Assembly: GCA_964059195.1 (NCBI GenBank)
Contig: CAXKWD010000002.1
Span: forward strand, 148,693,042-148,757,041
DNA length: 64,000 nucleotides
Origin: Ectobius pallidus
Taxonomy: Eukaryota; Arthropoda; Insecta; Blattodea; Ectobiidae
Direction of reading: 5' to 3'
Within the stretch, counting starts at the first letter, position 1; every line of letters begins with the position of its first letter. Under the pieces are notes generated by a model that was not told the DNA's origin, did no database searches, and saw only the letters and a list, made by a program, of their open reading frames with translations. Positions 32,723 to 42,115 of this stretch are shown one piece after another. Both the position numbers and the translations under genes were made by a program.

Positions 32723-34282
32723 TTGGGAAAGTTGGATTCAAACGTAAAGACAAAATTGTTACCTTCGTTGCAAGTTGTTACCTTGGCAAGCGTCAATAAT
32801 TCCATACAAGTCACTAATAAGAAGATTGAAGTTGACCCTCTCGCAATATTTCAGCGAGTTAGCATTACCATAAAAATCCGACGCAGAGTTGAAAGCCCAC
32901 TGCAAGTATGAATTGCCCCCTTACGCAATGCCTCTTTTCAACGACGCTGGAGTGAGGAAGGGAACTAAGGCAGCTCTATTTTCGTGTTTCACATCCCTCA
33001 CTACTAACATCTCCCGAGATGCCAATATCCACATCGTGCTCGATGGTGGCTACTTCCTCCAAAAATACGTGTGGCATCAAAACGCATCGTGAAGACCATC
33101 ATTGATGGCTACATTCATTTTGTGAAAAACCATTTTGGGACAGATGTAACCCATTGTCTTCGATGGATACCCGGAGGACGCCTCTCAAAATAGTACCAAA
33201 AGCGCCGAACATCTCAAACGATACTCCGCCCTCAACTGCAGTGACATTGTCCTATCAGCTTCCACTACCATCAACATCACGCAAGAGAAGTTCTTATCGA
33301 ACGACACTAATAACCATAGGCTGATAGAGTTACTGATAACTGGATTTGAGCAGCACGGTGTTGTAATGACAGAAGAGAACGCTGACGCTGACATTGTTAG
33401 AGCTGCCTCAACAAAGCTGACTCTTCTGAGAAGGTTGTAATCATTGTGGAAGATGTGGACCTGCTTGTGTTATTAGTTGGTTTGAATTCCAAAAAATACA
33501 TCTACTTCCAGAAGAGGGGAGCCAGACGTCCAATAGTCATCTACATCGTTCACCAACGGAAATTCTTATTACTGTCCCGGGACCCTTTCAGGCAGGGGAA
33601 AACCAAATTTGTCAAACCTTCCTCAAGAACCCAGCACTATTCAGGCAAGCAGAAGTCTTCCTCCACCCAGATGTGAGTCACGATGAAATAGCTGCAGCTG
33701 GGGAGAAGTATCTCGTCGCAGTTTATGAAGGAGCGACTGACACCACCCTCAACGACCTGACAGCCAAAGTCAACCTCGCCCCTTTGTCACCAACCACAGA
33801 TGCTGCAAAATATCATGCATATTGTATGTATTACCAGGTATGTCTATGTACATTTCCTATCATTATGTTAGTAAATTTCGTTGTTCACTTATATACTCTC
33901 ATTGTACACCATGTGTATGCTTTGAAATATTATAGAATAACTAACTTTCATTCTACTTTTTTGGAGGTACAAAAGTGGTTGGGGTGGAAAAAACTCACGG
34001 ATTGGGGTGGAAATTGGACGAGTTGGGCTTACTCCAATTGCAATGGAAGTTGAACCAGCCCCTCAAACCCTTCTGCAACTGATCTCGTGCAAGTGCAAGA
34101 TGGGCTGTGCTGGGGGCTGCAGCTGCCGCAAAACTGGGCTGAAATGCAATGTGCTCACACCCCAGAATGACAGTTCTTCAAGTAAGGATGAAGACATCAC
34201 CCCACCCTCGACTTCCCAGGTCCAATACCATCCCATACCATACCAGGAACCTCATCACACATGGTTTAAATATGCCTGTTAG
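32723..34282 (+). pseudogene. PIN-like domain/CXC-tail protein of an uncharacterised transposon family
   Basis: Read across several frames: KKIEVDPLAIFQRVSIT and ELPPYAMPLFNDAGVRKGTK (N-terminal conserved block), GGYFLQKYVWH, VFDGYPED, a KFLSNDTNNHRLIELL block, ENADADIV, and VEDVDLLVLL. The last three look like acidic active-site strands of PIN/FEN-type nucleases. Then SHDEIAAAGEKYLVAVYEGA; a GT-AG intron at 33838-33967 that restores 'YYQ-VQKWLGW'; and the Cys-rich CXC-type tail ISCKCKMGCAGGCSCRKTGL. Several stops and shifts make it a pseudogene. I know this architecture only from unnamed arthropod and cnidarian proteins. Role in transposition is inferred from the inverted arms. Confidence 0.55.
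33838..33967 (+). other. spliceosomal intron in the PIN-like/CXC gene
   Basis: Donor cag|gtatgt and acceptor ttttttggag|gta delimit 130 AT-rich bases with a T-rich 3' end. Splicing joins Tyr-Tyr-Gln to Val-Gln-Lys-Trp in one frame, as expected for the family. Indicates the gene is expressed through host splicing, and that the copy is not a processed one. Confidence 0.6.
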
Positions 34283-34995
34283 TTTAAAAGTAAATACATT
34301 TTAATGAAATATGCTGCTTAAATATTTTTTATGGCAAAATCCATCTCCCATAGACACATATACACACAAATAGTTTCTATACACAGTTATAAGACATTAT
34401 CCGCCAACATGTTACCAAAAAAGTTAAGGTGTTGGTGGAGGAAACGATGTTATTCAACTTTCACCCAAAAAAGGATTTTTTCATATTTTCGGTTTTGGTC
34501 ATTTATGACGAGACTATCTGAGCTACATGAACCAGCTATAGCTCAAATTAAAGATTATTAAATTGCCTACAACTTTTGTTGTCTTGACTTTTCTGTAGGA
34601 CATATCATTTTGCCGGTATTCAGTTCGAAACACGAAGAAAACTTAAAATTTTAACTTTTTGGAAAAAAGGCCAATCTTTGAAAAGCCTTATCTCGGTAAC
34701 TATATAACTTACAAAAACGATTTTGATCTCATATTTTAGACAATTTAATTTACTTTAAAAAAATCTAAGAAATATTCTTTCCAAAAAACGCATAGTTTAG
34801 GAGATATTGTCGAAAAACCGAAAGAAGTCCGAAAAAACCGGTTTATTTCGACCGCCATTCAGCGAGCACAGGTTTCTGAGGGTTGCAAATCTGGATTTGT
34901 GATCCCAGTAATGGTCCTAAAGTCCCTTCCAAAAATCATTAATACTCCATTTAATGTAAGTTCACGCGTTTTTTTTGTAACATTTGACTGGGCTA
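34079..34995. repeat. right inverted arm of PIN-like/CXC element
   Basis: Inverse of 31688-32601. Begins inside the coding region at the LISCKCK codons and runs through the stop and 3' flank to the element end. Confidence 0.8.
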
Positions 34996-35299
34996 AATGC
35001 CTATATCACAGAAGTAAAATTTCTTATGGCCAAGTGCATCAACACTGATTAAGATTTGGTTAAACAGTGTTTACTTACACACGTTTAAGATTTTAAACAT
35101 GATTAAAAAGAAATGTGGTGCACCATTCCTAATTTCTGTATACGGGACTGTGTTTTGCTGACAGCTTGTTTAAACACAGAGCATAATGAGTATAATGAAC
35201 GCGTTCTTTTGTTGACGAGGCCTTTACCTATAGGAATAAGAAGAAGAAGTTAACACGAAGAAGACACCATGGAGAAGCGAGGATATTCTCTGCTCTGTC

Positions 35300-36190
35300 T
35301 GTGATGTAGGGAAGGATATTATGTGGCGAGCCAGTGAGGCTATTGTATTGCTTACATCATGTATGATGCGAGCTGCAGTACTGTGCATATTACCAATATT
35401 ACCAAAGCTTAGCGTGCGAATTCATAGTGATTCACAAGCTGCTCTCCACTCCATTAACAACAACAGATATAATCTGAATCCAATCTCGGCTGAAATTAGA
35501 AATTCTATCCAAGAGCATGGAAACCATATATGTATGTGCGGGCACATTGGAACAGTGGGAAATGAGAGTGCATAGCAGTTAGCAAAATCAGCAGCAGCCT
35601 CTCATCAGAATTACTCATACTCAAAAAGTTCTGTATCATATGTTAAAAGCCAGATCAGGAATCTCATCATCAGTCGCTGGAATGACGAATGGGTACAAAG
35701 TACTAATGGTGCATTAACTAAGGAACTGTTTCTCCCCACTCTGTTTAAAAGGTTACAGGCTAAACATTTCTCACCAAATTTTATTTTAACGCAATTTCTG
35801 ACAGGTCATGGAAAGTTTGGTAGTTATTTTACAAGATTCAATGTTATAACAGATAGAAACCACATCTGCAGATGTCAGCTGTCACCAGAAACTGTGAAAC
35901 ACGTCTTATTTGACTGTCCATTATTCTAAAGAAGGAGGTTTAATCTTAAATTGCATGCTTCTCAGTGTGAGACAACATTTTCCCACTCATGTCTGCAATT
36001 CTTCTTTAAAGTCTGTTGTTTTAGAGAATTTATCAGTTTTATAACGTACATTCACGATCAACTATAGTTAATTACTTATTTAATGTTTGAATTTATATAA
36101 TTATTAAGATTAGTCTATAAACTACAACCCTAACGTGCCTCTGTAGCGAAATAGGATTTCCATCCCTGGAGATTAAATAATGATAATAAT
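35300..36190 (+). pseudogene. 5'-truncated LINE tail: RNase H and C-terminal region
   Basis: Reads LPKLSVRIHSDSQAALHSIN (RNase H, with the catalytic Asp in SDSQAA), a GHIGTVGNE box (expected H-x-G-x-x-G-N-E), an in-frame stop, then a C-terminal stretch with CRC, H and CPLF (Cys/His knuckle), ending in a TAATGATAATAATA tail. This is the 3' end of an I/R1/Jockey-type LINE. It interrupts the Harbinger transposase after 'SFNIVVGDI'. Confidence 0.7.
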
Positions 36191-36194
36191 ACCA

Positions 36195-36450
36195 ATGTCC
36201 CCTACAACAATATTGAATGATTAGGTATCATAATATCTAAATACAGTTAGTAGTCGATTCATATTAGAAACAGGATGATTTCTTTCTGTTGGGAATTGCA
36301 GGTTATCTTGCATCATTTCCAGTACCTGTGAAACTGTTTGTTTAGACAAGCGAAATCTCTCCACGAATTTCCTAGCGGAAAGTTCTTTGAAAGGATCTCC
36401 TCGCTGCACTATTAAATTTCTACGCTAATTTTCATTCCGTTCAAGATATT
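36195..36450 (-). pseudogene. PIF/Harbinger (HARBI1-like) transposase N-terminal fragment
   Basis: The minus frame includes ELSARKFVERFRLSKQTVSQ, then RNHPVSNMNRLLTVFRYYDT, a stop, and SFNIVVGDI. This is the helix-turn-helix region preceding the DDE domain of HARBI1-like nucleases ('F..RFRLSK..V..VL', 'RN.P.S...QLL..LRFYATGSF...VGD'). Truncated by the LINE; catalytic residues absent. Confidence 0.75.
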
Positions 36451-37493
36451 CCAGCTATAATAACTTGTCTTCAAAGTCATCATCTGCACATTGTGTTTTC
36501 TTTTGCTTTTATAATACTTGTATTATAAAAACTTCAATTTCAAAAATACAGTGCCACAGCCTTGTTTTTTCTTTTGTTTTGCTTTCATATATTTTAAAAA
36601 TGTAAATACACTGTACCGTTTAACATGTTAAGACTTCACTGCCACTTCGTTATATATTTTTTTTTTTGCTTCCAGAATATTTTAAAAACTGAAACACAGT
36701 GTTCCGTATAGGACTTTACAGAATTCGCCACTGCTTTGTGTGTGTGTATGTTTTTCTTTTCTAATATTTTAAAAATGTAAATACAGAAAATACATTTTAA
36801 AAATTCATGCCCACTGTCTTTATATAATATAATAAATTATCATAATGATTCAGACTGCAGTCTACTGAATAAACTTCATGAATTCTGTCAATACCTTATA
36901 TAATTCTTCACCAAGAATTATACACGGCAGTGACAGTGAATTCTTAAAATTTTATACAGTACCAGTACACTAATTAAACTTAAAAATATTTCAAAAGAAA
37001 AAAATAATAAGTAGTGCAATGTCATACACCACAGCTCAGTACTATAACCACGCAGCCACAAACGCCACTAGGAACGTCGCTTGAATATTGGCAAAGTGAA
37101 TAGTTAAGGCTTCTCCTGTGTCACGCTTCGAGACTTTACATTGTCTTTGTAGGTCTATGAGATGTGTTTATATAATATTTATTGTACTTTTCAGTTCGGA
37201 AAAATGGTATTATGATATTGATAACATTAATATCGAGACCTAATTAGTCTAAAAAGAGAAATATAAGAAGAGAGTTTCACCTATTGTATGCAGTCGACCC
37301 CCGCCATTTTAGCAAACTGCTAATCATTGTTTCTCTTCAGTAACCACCCAATTTTGACTGTTTAAGTTTAATCCACGGTAATCGGCGATTTCGACACTAA
37401 TCAAGGTTGATGCTCCATAACTTTCAATAAATCATAGGTTAGGAAGAAATTATAAACGCTGATTACACTAATCATGGTCGGTGCACTTGGCCA
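36451..37493. other. non-coding part of the Harbinger element
   Basis: AT-rich sequence between the transposase fragment and the right terminal repeat. Repeated words such as attttaaaaatgtaaatacag occur at 36590, 36680 and 36770, suggesting a small degenerate tandem repeat. No gene. Confidence 0.4.
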
Positions 37494-37639
37494 TTAGGGG
37501 TATAAAATGATTTGTTTTGGGGTTCAGAAGATTGGTACATATCACCTACCAAATTTCATCAAAATAAAAAATGGTGAGGCAAAGCCCATTTGTTGATTTA
37601 ATATGGAATGACCCTATGATATATGATATGATATATTTA

Positions 37640-39035
37640 AGTGGTCTCAAAGTCCCAGACACTTCGACCTTAAGGTCTATTGTGCCTACCTCCTGCATCA
37701 CAGATTGGAGTCAATCAAATAGTCCGTTGCCTTTGATCAGACTAAGAAGTTGCCTCACAATCCTATCTGATATTGGTATCGGCTAGATTTTGGGAGTTCC
37801 AAAAATTTGGAACCTTCTCCTGCAGAGGGTTTCACAGTTGTGAATAACATGCCAAGCAGTTTCCTCTGCAAGGCCACAAAGCCTACATTCGGTACTACCA
37901 GGGCCCTATTTCATAAAAGTTAAAATTTTACAGGCGACAGGTGACATAAAATTGTCTTACAGGTTTACATTTTGACAATTGTGTTTTCCATAAAAGCTGA
38001 CAACTTTACATAAATGTCATGACAATTTTGTAGATTTGTATGACAATTTTACAAATTGTTGTTTCTCAAAACTTTTGAGTTTACAGGTAAAAGTCTGACA
38101 AATATGTCAAATCGTAGGATACCTATCATTTATGAAACATTCATTTTTGCTGACATATTTACAAATTTACAAAAAATGTAGAATTGTCATTACAGAAGTG
38201 ACAGGCATCTTTCATATGTAGGCCAACATAGTAGGTTATGTAAATGTGTGGAATAACTTGTCAAACTTTCATGTGATTTAAATTTTGTTAATAAACTTGC
38301 TAAATTGTCTTGTTAATAATGAACAGTAGTGATATTGGTAGTAGTGAAAGTGGTGAAGAAATAGACATGAAACCACCCAGTGTTTTTAGGCAATGGATTA
38401 ACCTAACTTTCAATTTCAGTGACTTCGTATTAAAAGAGAAATACAATTCAATTATTTTCTATAGTAATTATCGATTGCTTAGGTATCATATAATAATGTG
38501 AGAGCCATATACAGTGTACTAAAGTAATCTTTAGGTTTGACATAAAATTGTCGCGTTTATGAAATGAGTTCTTTTATTCTGACAATTTACATTAATTTGC
38601 CTGTAATGTAAGGAAAAGTTGTAATATTTATGAAAAATACAATTGTCGTGACATATTGACAAATCTGTCAGACTTGACATAATTGTCATATTTGTCACAC
38701 CTGTAGAGTTTTATGAAATAGCACCCAGAATGAATGCCCATCTTGTGCATGTGTTTCTTCAGTGTACAATGCCCTGTAAGTAGTCCCATTACCGGTCGGA
38801 TTTTTTCAGTCCCAATACCTGAACAATGTTTTGCACTTGGATATGAGTTCCACAGCAAGATGTCCTCACTATCTACCCATGATTTCACTGCAGTGCGGAT
38901 TAGTTTGCCAGATATTCCACTAAATGGTTCTGGGCCTATATACGCTTCTGCTGCTGCTGCCCTCGCCAGACCATCCACTCTCTCGTTACCATGCATACCC
39001 TTGTGACCTGGCACCCAGAAGATTTTTACTTCCGT
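37640..39035 (-). pseudogene. LINE tail (RNase H and Cys/His C-terminus), split by a MITE
   Basis: From 39035 the minus strand reads VKIFWVPGHKGMHGNERVDG, the RNase H C-terminal box. It continues to HKMGIHSG, is interrupted by the insertion 37901-38724, and resumes STECRLCGLAEETAWHVIHN-C (C-x2-C-x-n-H-x4-C). This is the 3' part of an I/Jockey-type LINE, truncated at its 5' end near 39035 and decaying by about 37640. Confidence 0.75.
37901..38724. mobile_element. 824-bp MITE, CCA duplication, GGGCC-TATTTCATAAA ends
   Basis: The ends read gggccctatttcataaaa and, reversed, gtgctatttcataaaac, flanked by CCA (37898-37900 and 38725-38727). Removing it restores the LINE reading 'IHSG-STECR' exactly. 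Subterminal zones are rich in gacaatt/aattgtc words. A 63-codon plus frame at 38310 (MLIMNSSDIGSSESGEEIDM) has no recognised domain. Probably a Harbinger-related or other 3-bp-duplicating element. Confidence 0.7.
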
Positions 39036-39382
39036 TTACTATAGCTAACTTACAGGTAAGCAATTTGTGATTCAGGGGTTTTTGTAAGAAACTGTTAATA
39101 CTGTTGCTTACTTGTCTTTCGACATCAGAATTTTCTGTCTTGGTTTTAAAAGAAAAGGTTTATTACGTTGAGAAATTCTTGTTTTGGATGTTTGAAATTT
39201 CACCCACTATCGCGTTTTTGATAGTTATATATATTAACATGGGGAGGGTTTTTTCTAAATTGCGTAGAATATGGTTGGGTTATATTTAAATTGGAGGTCA
39301 TGCTGAGGAGGCCACATCTCACCAGCTGGAACATGCTAGAATTCTTACGCCAGAAAAGATGGGAATATTGAGGGCATGAAAT
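39036..39382. other. intron sequence, nothing recognised
   Basis: Short AT-rich stretch between the LINE fragment and the copia element. The 61-codon frame here has no known domain. Confidence 0.4.
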
Positions 39383-39601
39383 TGTTAAAAATAATGTAAA
39401 AACATGTCATGTTGGTAACAACTGTTTTCTGTATGTTGGTGCACTGTATCCTAGTGAATTGAAAAGAACAAAGAATCGACAAGGCAGTGACTGGGAGAAC
39501 ACAAAAGAAAGTGTTTGTCATTCTGTGTCATTGTGAACATTATCTGTAAGCATCAAGTCATTAAGACCACAGAACAATAACAAATATCAATAAAAATAGC
39601 A
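39383..39601 (+). repeat. 5' LTR of copia element
   Basis: 219 bp, TG...CA. Very similar to the split 3' LTR, differing at about a dozen positions in the 192-bp part compared. Confidence 0.85.
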
Positions 39602-39615
39602 GGTTATGGGCCCAG
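39602..39615 (+). promoter_or_regulatory. copia primer-binding site
   Basis: The sequence ggttatgggcccag directly follows the LTR. From memory, Drosophila copia uses this same internal (half-tRNA) initiator-Met complement. Minus-strand DNA synthesis would start here. Confidence 0.75.
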
Positions 39616-39710
39616 AAGAGATTCTGAGACAAAAGTGTAGGACAGTGCTAATCTGTGTTAGTGCAAAACATGTGTTGTTTTTTCTCTTCGGGAGTACCGG
39701 TGCTTACAAG

Positions 39711-40100
39711 ATGGCGTCCAAGGACAATAAGGCTGAAGCCATTACAAAGCTGAAGGACTCAGCAACGTTTCCTTTGTGGGAGAAGGAAAGGAATACTCTC
39801 TTTTTGGCCAAGAAACTGAAGAACATTGTTAATGGCAAGGAAAAGAAACTTACTGACGATGAAGACGAGAAGCTAGATGATTGGGAGTCAAAAGATGCTC
39901 TGGCTCAATTTTACATACTGAGAACCATTGATCTTACTGGGAAGTCCCACATCTTGACATGTGATTTCTCCCATGAGATATTCAAGACCTTGTGTGATGT
40001 CTACAAAAAATGACACCAAACAACAAAAGAATCAACTCATGAGAGAATTTTTCAGTTTTAAATATAACAAGTCAGAAAATATGGTGACAAACATTTAAGC
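39711..40100 (+). pseudogene. gag: Ty1/copia Gag N-terminal region
   Basis: The likely start is the ATG at 39711 in an 'aagATGGC' context (MASKDNKAEAITKLKDSATF). It continues with PLWEKERNTLFLAKKLKNIV and ILRTIDLTGKSHILTCDFSHE, the DUF4219/UBN2-type copia Gag fold. The frame stops at 40011-40013 after 'DVYKK'. A one-base shift continues DTKQQKNQLMREFFSFKYNK. There is no zinc knuckle and no Pol. The upstream Met at 39606 overlaps the primer-binding site and is unlikely to be used. Confidence 0.75.
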
Positions 40101-41007
40101 CCTTCAGACTATGTTATGTTGATTCATCCGCCGCCAGAGGGCCAGTCGGAATCAGCTCATGATGGTGGGAAGACCCGTTGAAATGATCATCCTGGGTAAA
40201 TATACCTTTTTAGTGAAGTTTAGTGTGTATATTTCCGATCTCAATCTTGCTACAGATGTGTTAAGAAGTTTATGTTCTAAAGTGTTGTTACTCAATTAGC
40301 AATGTTAAGTGTTAAATTGTATTTTTTAATGATTCATTATGTCAGTGTATTTTTTAAATGTTTTTAGGTTTTTACATTAAGGGGCGTACTGAAAATAATG
40401 TAAAAACAGGGGTGCCCATAGGGGGGGGGGTTAAGACGCAGACTGCGTCATTGAAACTTCTGGGGGGGGGGGGGGCAAAATATGATCGTTTTATGAATTT
40501 TCTGGGGGGGGGGGGGTTGAAAATTGTTGAAAAATTAGAGTTTTATATGTTAAAATAAAAACGTCAAGTTTTATAACTTTAAAAGATCTCTTCCAATTCT
40601 TTAGAAGTGAATAGTCAATAAATTAGTGCCCATACCCGGGGGTGGGGGGCGCAAGGGAAAATATGTATATTAATAATTATTAGTCAGGTGTTTTTATTTT
40701 AAGACAGTTATTTGAAAGTCAGTAGAGACTTTAACAGTATGCTGAAGTTTTACCAAATCGACAACATGGAAGCAGAATCCACAGTGGATTAGGAAAGGGG
40801 GGGGTTCAGGGGGTTTTCACCCCCAAAAGTCAAAACCTAAAATTCTGTATTTTTATTTAAAAAAATATATTTAATTAAACAAGATTTGTTGGTGTGCCAA
40901 ATATGATATAGCAGTTGTTTTCTTCTCATAACATAATGAGTAGGCCTATTATGTCCACTGTTCCATGTGTTATTCAACTTTTCTTATAAATAGTAATAAG
41001 TATGATA

Positions 41008-41420
41008 ACTTGGGTAACAATTTCTCGTTTAGTATAGTAAACAAATTTGCTAACTAGTTTTTCAGTGCTAAAATAGAGTAAAATGTGATTTTCATTAGTT
41101 CAATAGTTAAAAATTTTCCGGGGGTGGACCCCCGCTTAGGTAATGATTTCTTATTTACATTGGCATGTCTTAGAGTATGGTAAACAAATTTCCTAACTAG
41201 TTTTTCTGTGTTAAAAAAGCGTAAAATGTGATTTTCATTAGTTCAATACTTAAAAATTTTCCCGGGGTGGACCCCCACTTAGGTAACAATTTTTTGTTTA
41301 CAATGGCATGTCTTAGAGTATGGTAAACAAATTTCCTAACTAGTTTTTCTGTGTTAAAATAGCGTAAAATGTGATTTTCATTAGTTCAATTTTTAAAAAT
41401 TTTCTGAGGATGGACACCTG
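41008..41420 (+). repeat. tandem repeat, ~143-bp unit, about 3 copies
   Basis: The unit contains acaaatttgctaactagttt, tagcgtaaaatgtgattttc and a 'ggtggaccccc' block. The word acaaattt recurs at 41041, 41184 and 41327, a spacing of 143. It lies wholly inside the hAT-type element. Confidence 0.85.
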
Positions 41421-41636
41421 ACCCCCTTTTTTTGGGGGTTTTCCAAACCCCCCCAGCACGTTCGACCCTCCCCGCAATTATTTTCTGGCTATGTCCTTGT
41501 TGCACTTATTATATTATTAATATAATGTTACAAAGTGCCCCAAGAAGTTAAAGCGACAAAAAATTAATTAATTAAAAAAATTGCCCCCCTCTAGAAAATA
41601 TCATATGGGCGCCCTTGTCGACAGCCAATCGGGTTG

Positions 41637-41718
41637 GGGGTGAGCAATGAAGTTTGGGGGGGGGGGGTGAGCAATGAAGTTTGGGGGGGGGGTGAGTCAT
41701 GAAGTTTGGGGGGGGGGG
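41637..41718 (+). repeat. minisatellite of gtgagcaatgaagttt plus G-run units
   Basis: About three units of ~27 bp (gtgagcaatgaagttt followed by 9-11 G), potential G-quadruplex former. Confidence 0.8.
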
Positions 41719-41984
41719 CACCCCTGGTAAAAACATGTCATGTTGGTAACAACTGTTTTCTATATGTTGGTACACTGTACACTAGTGAATTGAAAAGAAC
41801 AAAGAATCAACAAGACAGTGACTGGGGGAACATGAAAGAAAGTGTTTGTCATTCTGTGTCATTGTGAATATTATCTGTAAGGATCAAGTCATTAAGACCA
41901 AAGAACAATAACAAATATCAATAAAAATAGCAGAAATAAGATTGTTTAACTGGTTTTAGATTTTACAATTCTATATATACAGTA

Positions 41985-42115
41985 AATGGCATTACTCTAT
42001 TTTGAAATTGTTATATTGTTATTGTTGACCCAGCCATTGTTTGAAACACAGTAGTTCTGTTCACCCTAAATTTTCAGCAGTTCGTATGCCCTGATTTTGA
42101 ATCTATTCCATATAT
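41985..42115 (+). repeat. dispersed repeat, inverted copy at 15826-15966
   Basis: See the partner. Shared words include aaatggcatt, cacagtagttctgttcacc and tatgccctgattttgaa. Confidence 0.7.

Larger units (their letters stand above)
31688..34995 (+). mobile_element. PIN-like/CXC transposon with ~0.9-kb inverted arms, AAT duplication
   Basis: Inserted in the right terminal repeat of the composite transposon; the left repeat preserves the empty site and shows an AAT duplication (31685-31687 and 34996-34998). The ends are tagcccagtcaaatgttac and its inverse. The inverted arms run 31688-32601 and 34079-34995. The right arm contains the 3' end of the plus-strand gene, so the left arm carries an antisense copy of that coding end. 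The middle (32640-34078) holds the rest of a broken gene with PIN-like motifs. Superfamily unassigned. Confidence 0.75.
35027..37493 (-). mobile_element. PIF/Harbinger transposon, TTA duplication, with nested LINE fragment
   Basis: The ends tggccaagtgca and their inverse are flanked by TTA (35024-35026 and 37494-37496). The far arm of the host element gives the empty site ttctta-agg. It contains a minus-strand HARBI1-like N-terminal coding fragment and a plus-strand LINE tail inserted into it. The DDE catalytic part is not present. 2467 bp. Confidence 0.8.
26715..37614. mobile_element. 10.9-kb composite DNA transposon with ~1-kb terminal inverted repeats, TATG duplication
   Basis: The left end (gggtcattccatattaaatc) is repeated inverted at the right end, and both are flanked by TATG (26711-26714 and 37615-37618). 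The left arm runs to about 27685. Its partner is split into 30590-31687, 34996-35026 and 37494-37614 by insertions whose empty sites are preserved in the left arm. Between the arms lies a decayed minus-strand gene (27700-28580). A 4-bp duplication is known from Sola and Academ groups; the superfamily here is undetermined. Without its insertions the element would be about 4 kb. Confidence 0.8.
40407..41726. mobile_element. G-rich hAT-type MITE inside the copia 3' LTR
   Basis: The ends caggggtgcc and, reversed, caggggtgcc are flanked by gtaaaaa (40400-40406 and 41727-41733), a 7-8 bp duplication typical of hAT. The 5' LTR shows the uninterrupted site. 1320 bp. It has unusually long G runs near 40425-40515 and 41655-41718, and an internal 143-bp tandem array. 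No transposase. Confidence 0.75.
39383..41932 (+). mobile_element. Ty1/copia LTR retrotransposon, Gag-only, 3' LTR split by a hAT-type element
   Basis: LTRs start TGTTAAAAATAATG (left) and end AAAATAGCA, and are flanked by GAAAT on both sides (39378-39382 and 41933-41937). The 3' LTR is in two pieces, 40390-40406 and 41727-41932. The primer-binding site ggttatgggcccag follows the 5' LTR. The internal region is only 788 bp and encodes just the start of a copia Gag. There is no integrase or RT, so the element is non-autonomous. Confidence 0.85.

Noticed and set aside
33185..33394. 69-codon minus-strand frame
   Set aside because: Antisense of the PIN-like region encoded on the plus strand.
40358..40558. 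66-codon Gly-rich frame
   Set aside because: Derived from G homopolymer runs in the hAT-type element.
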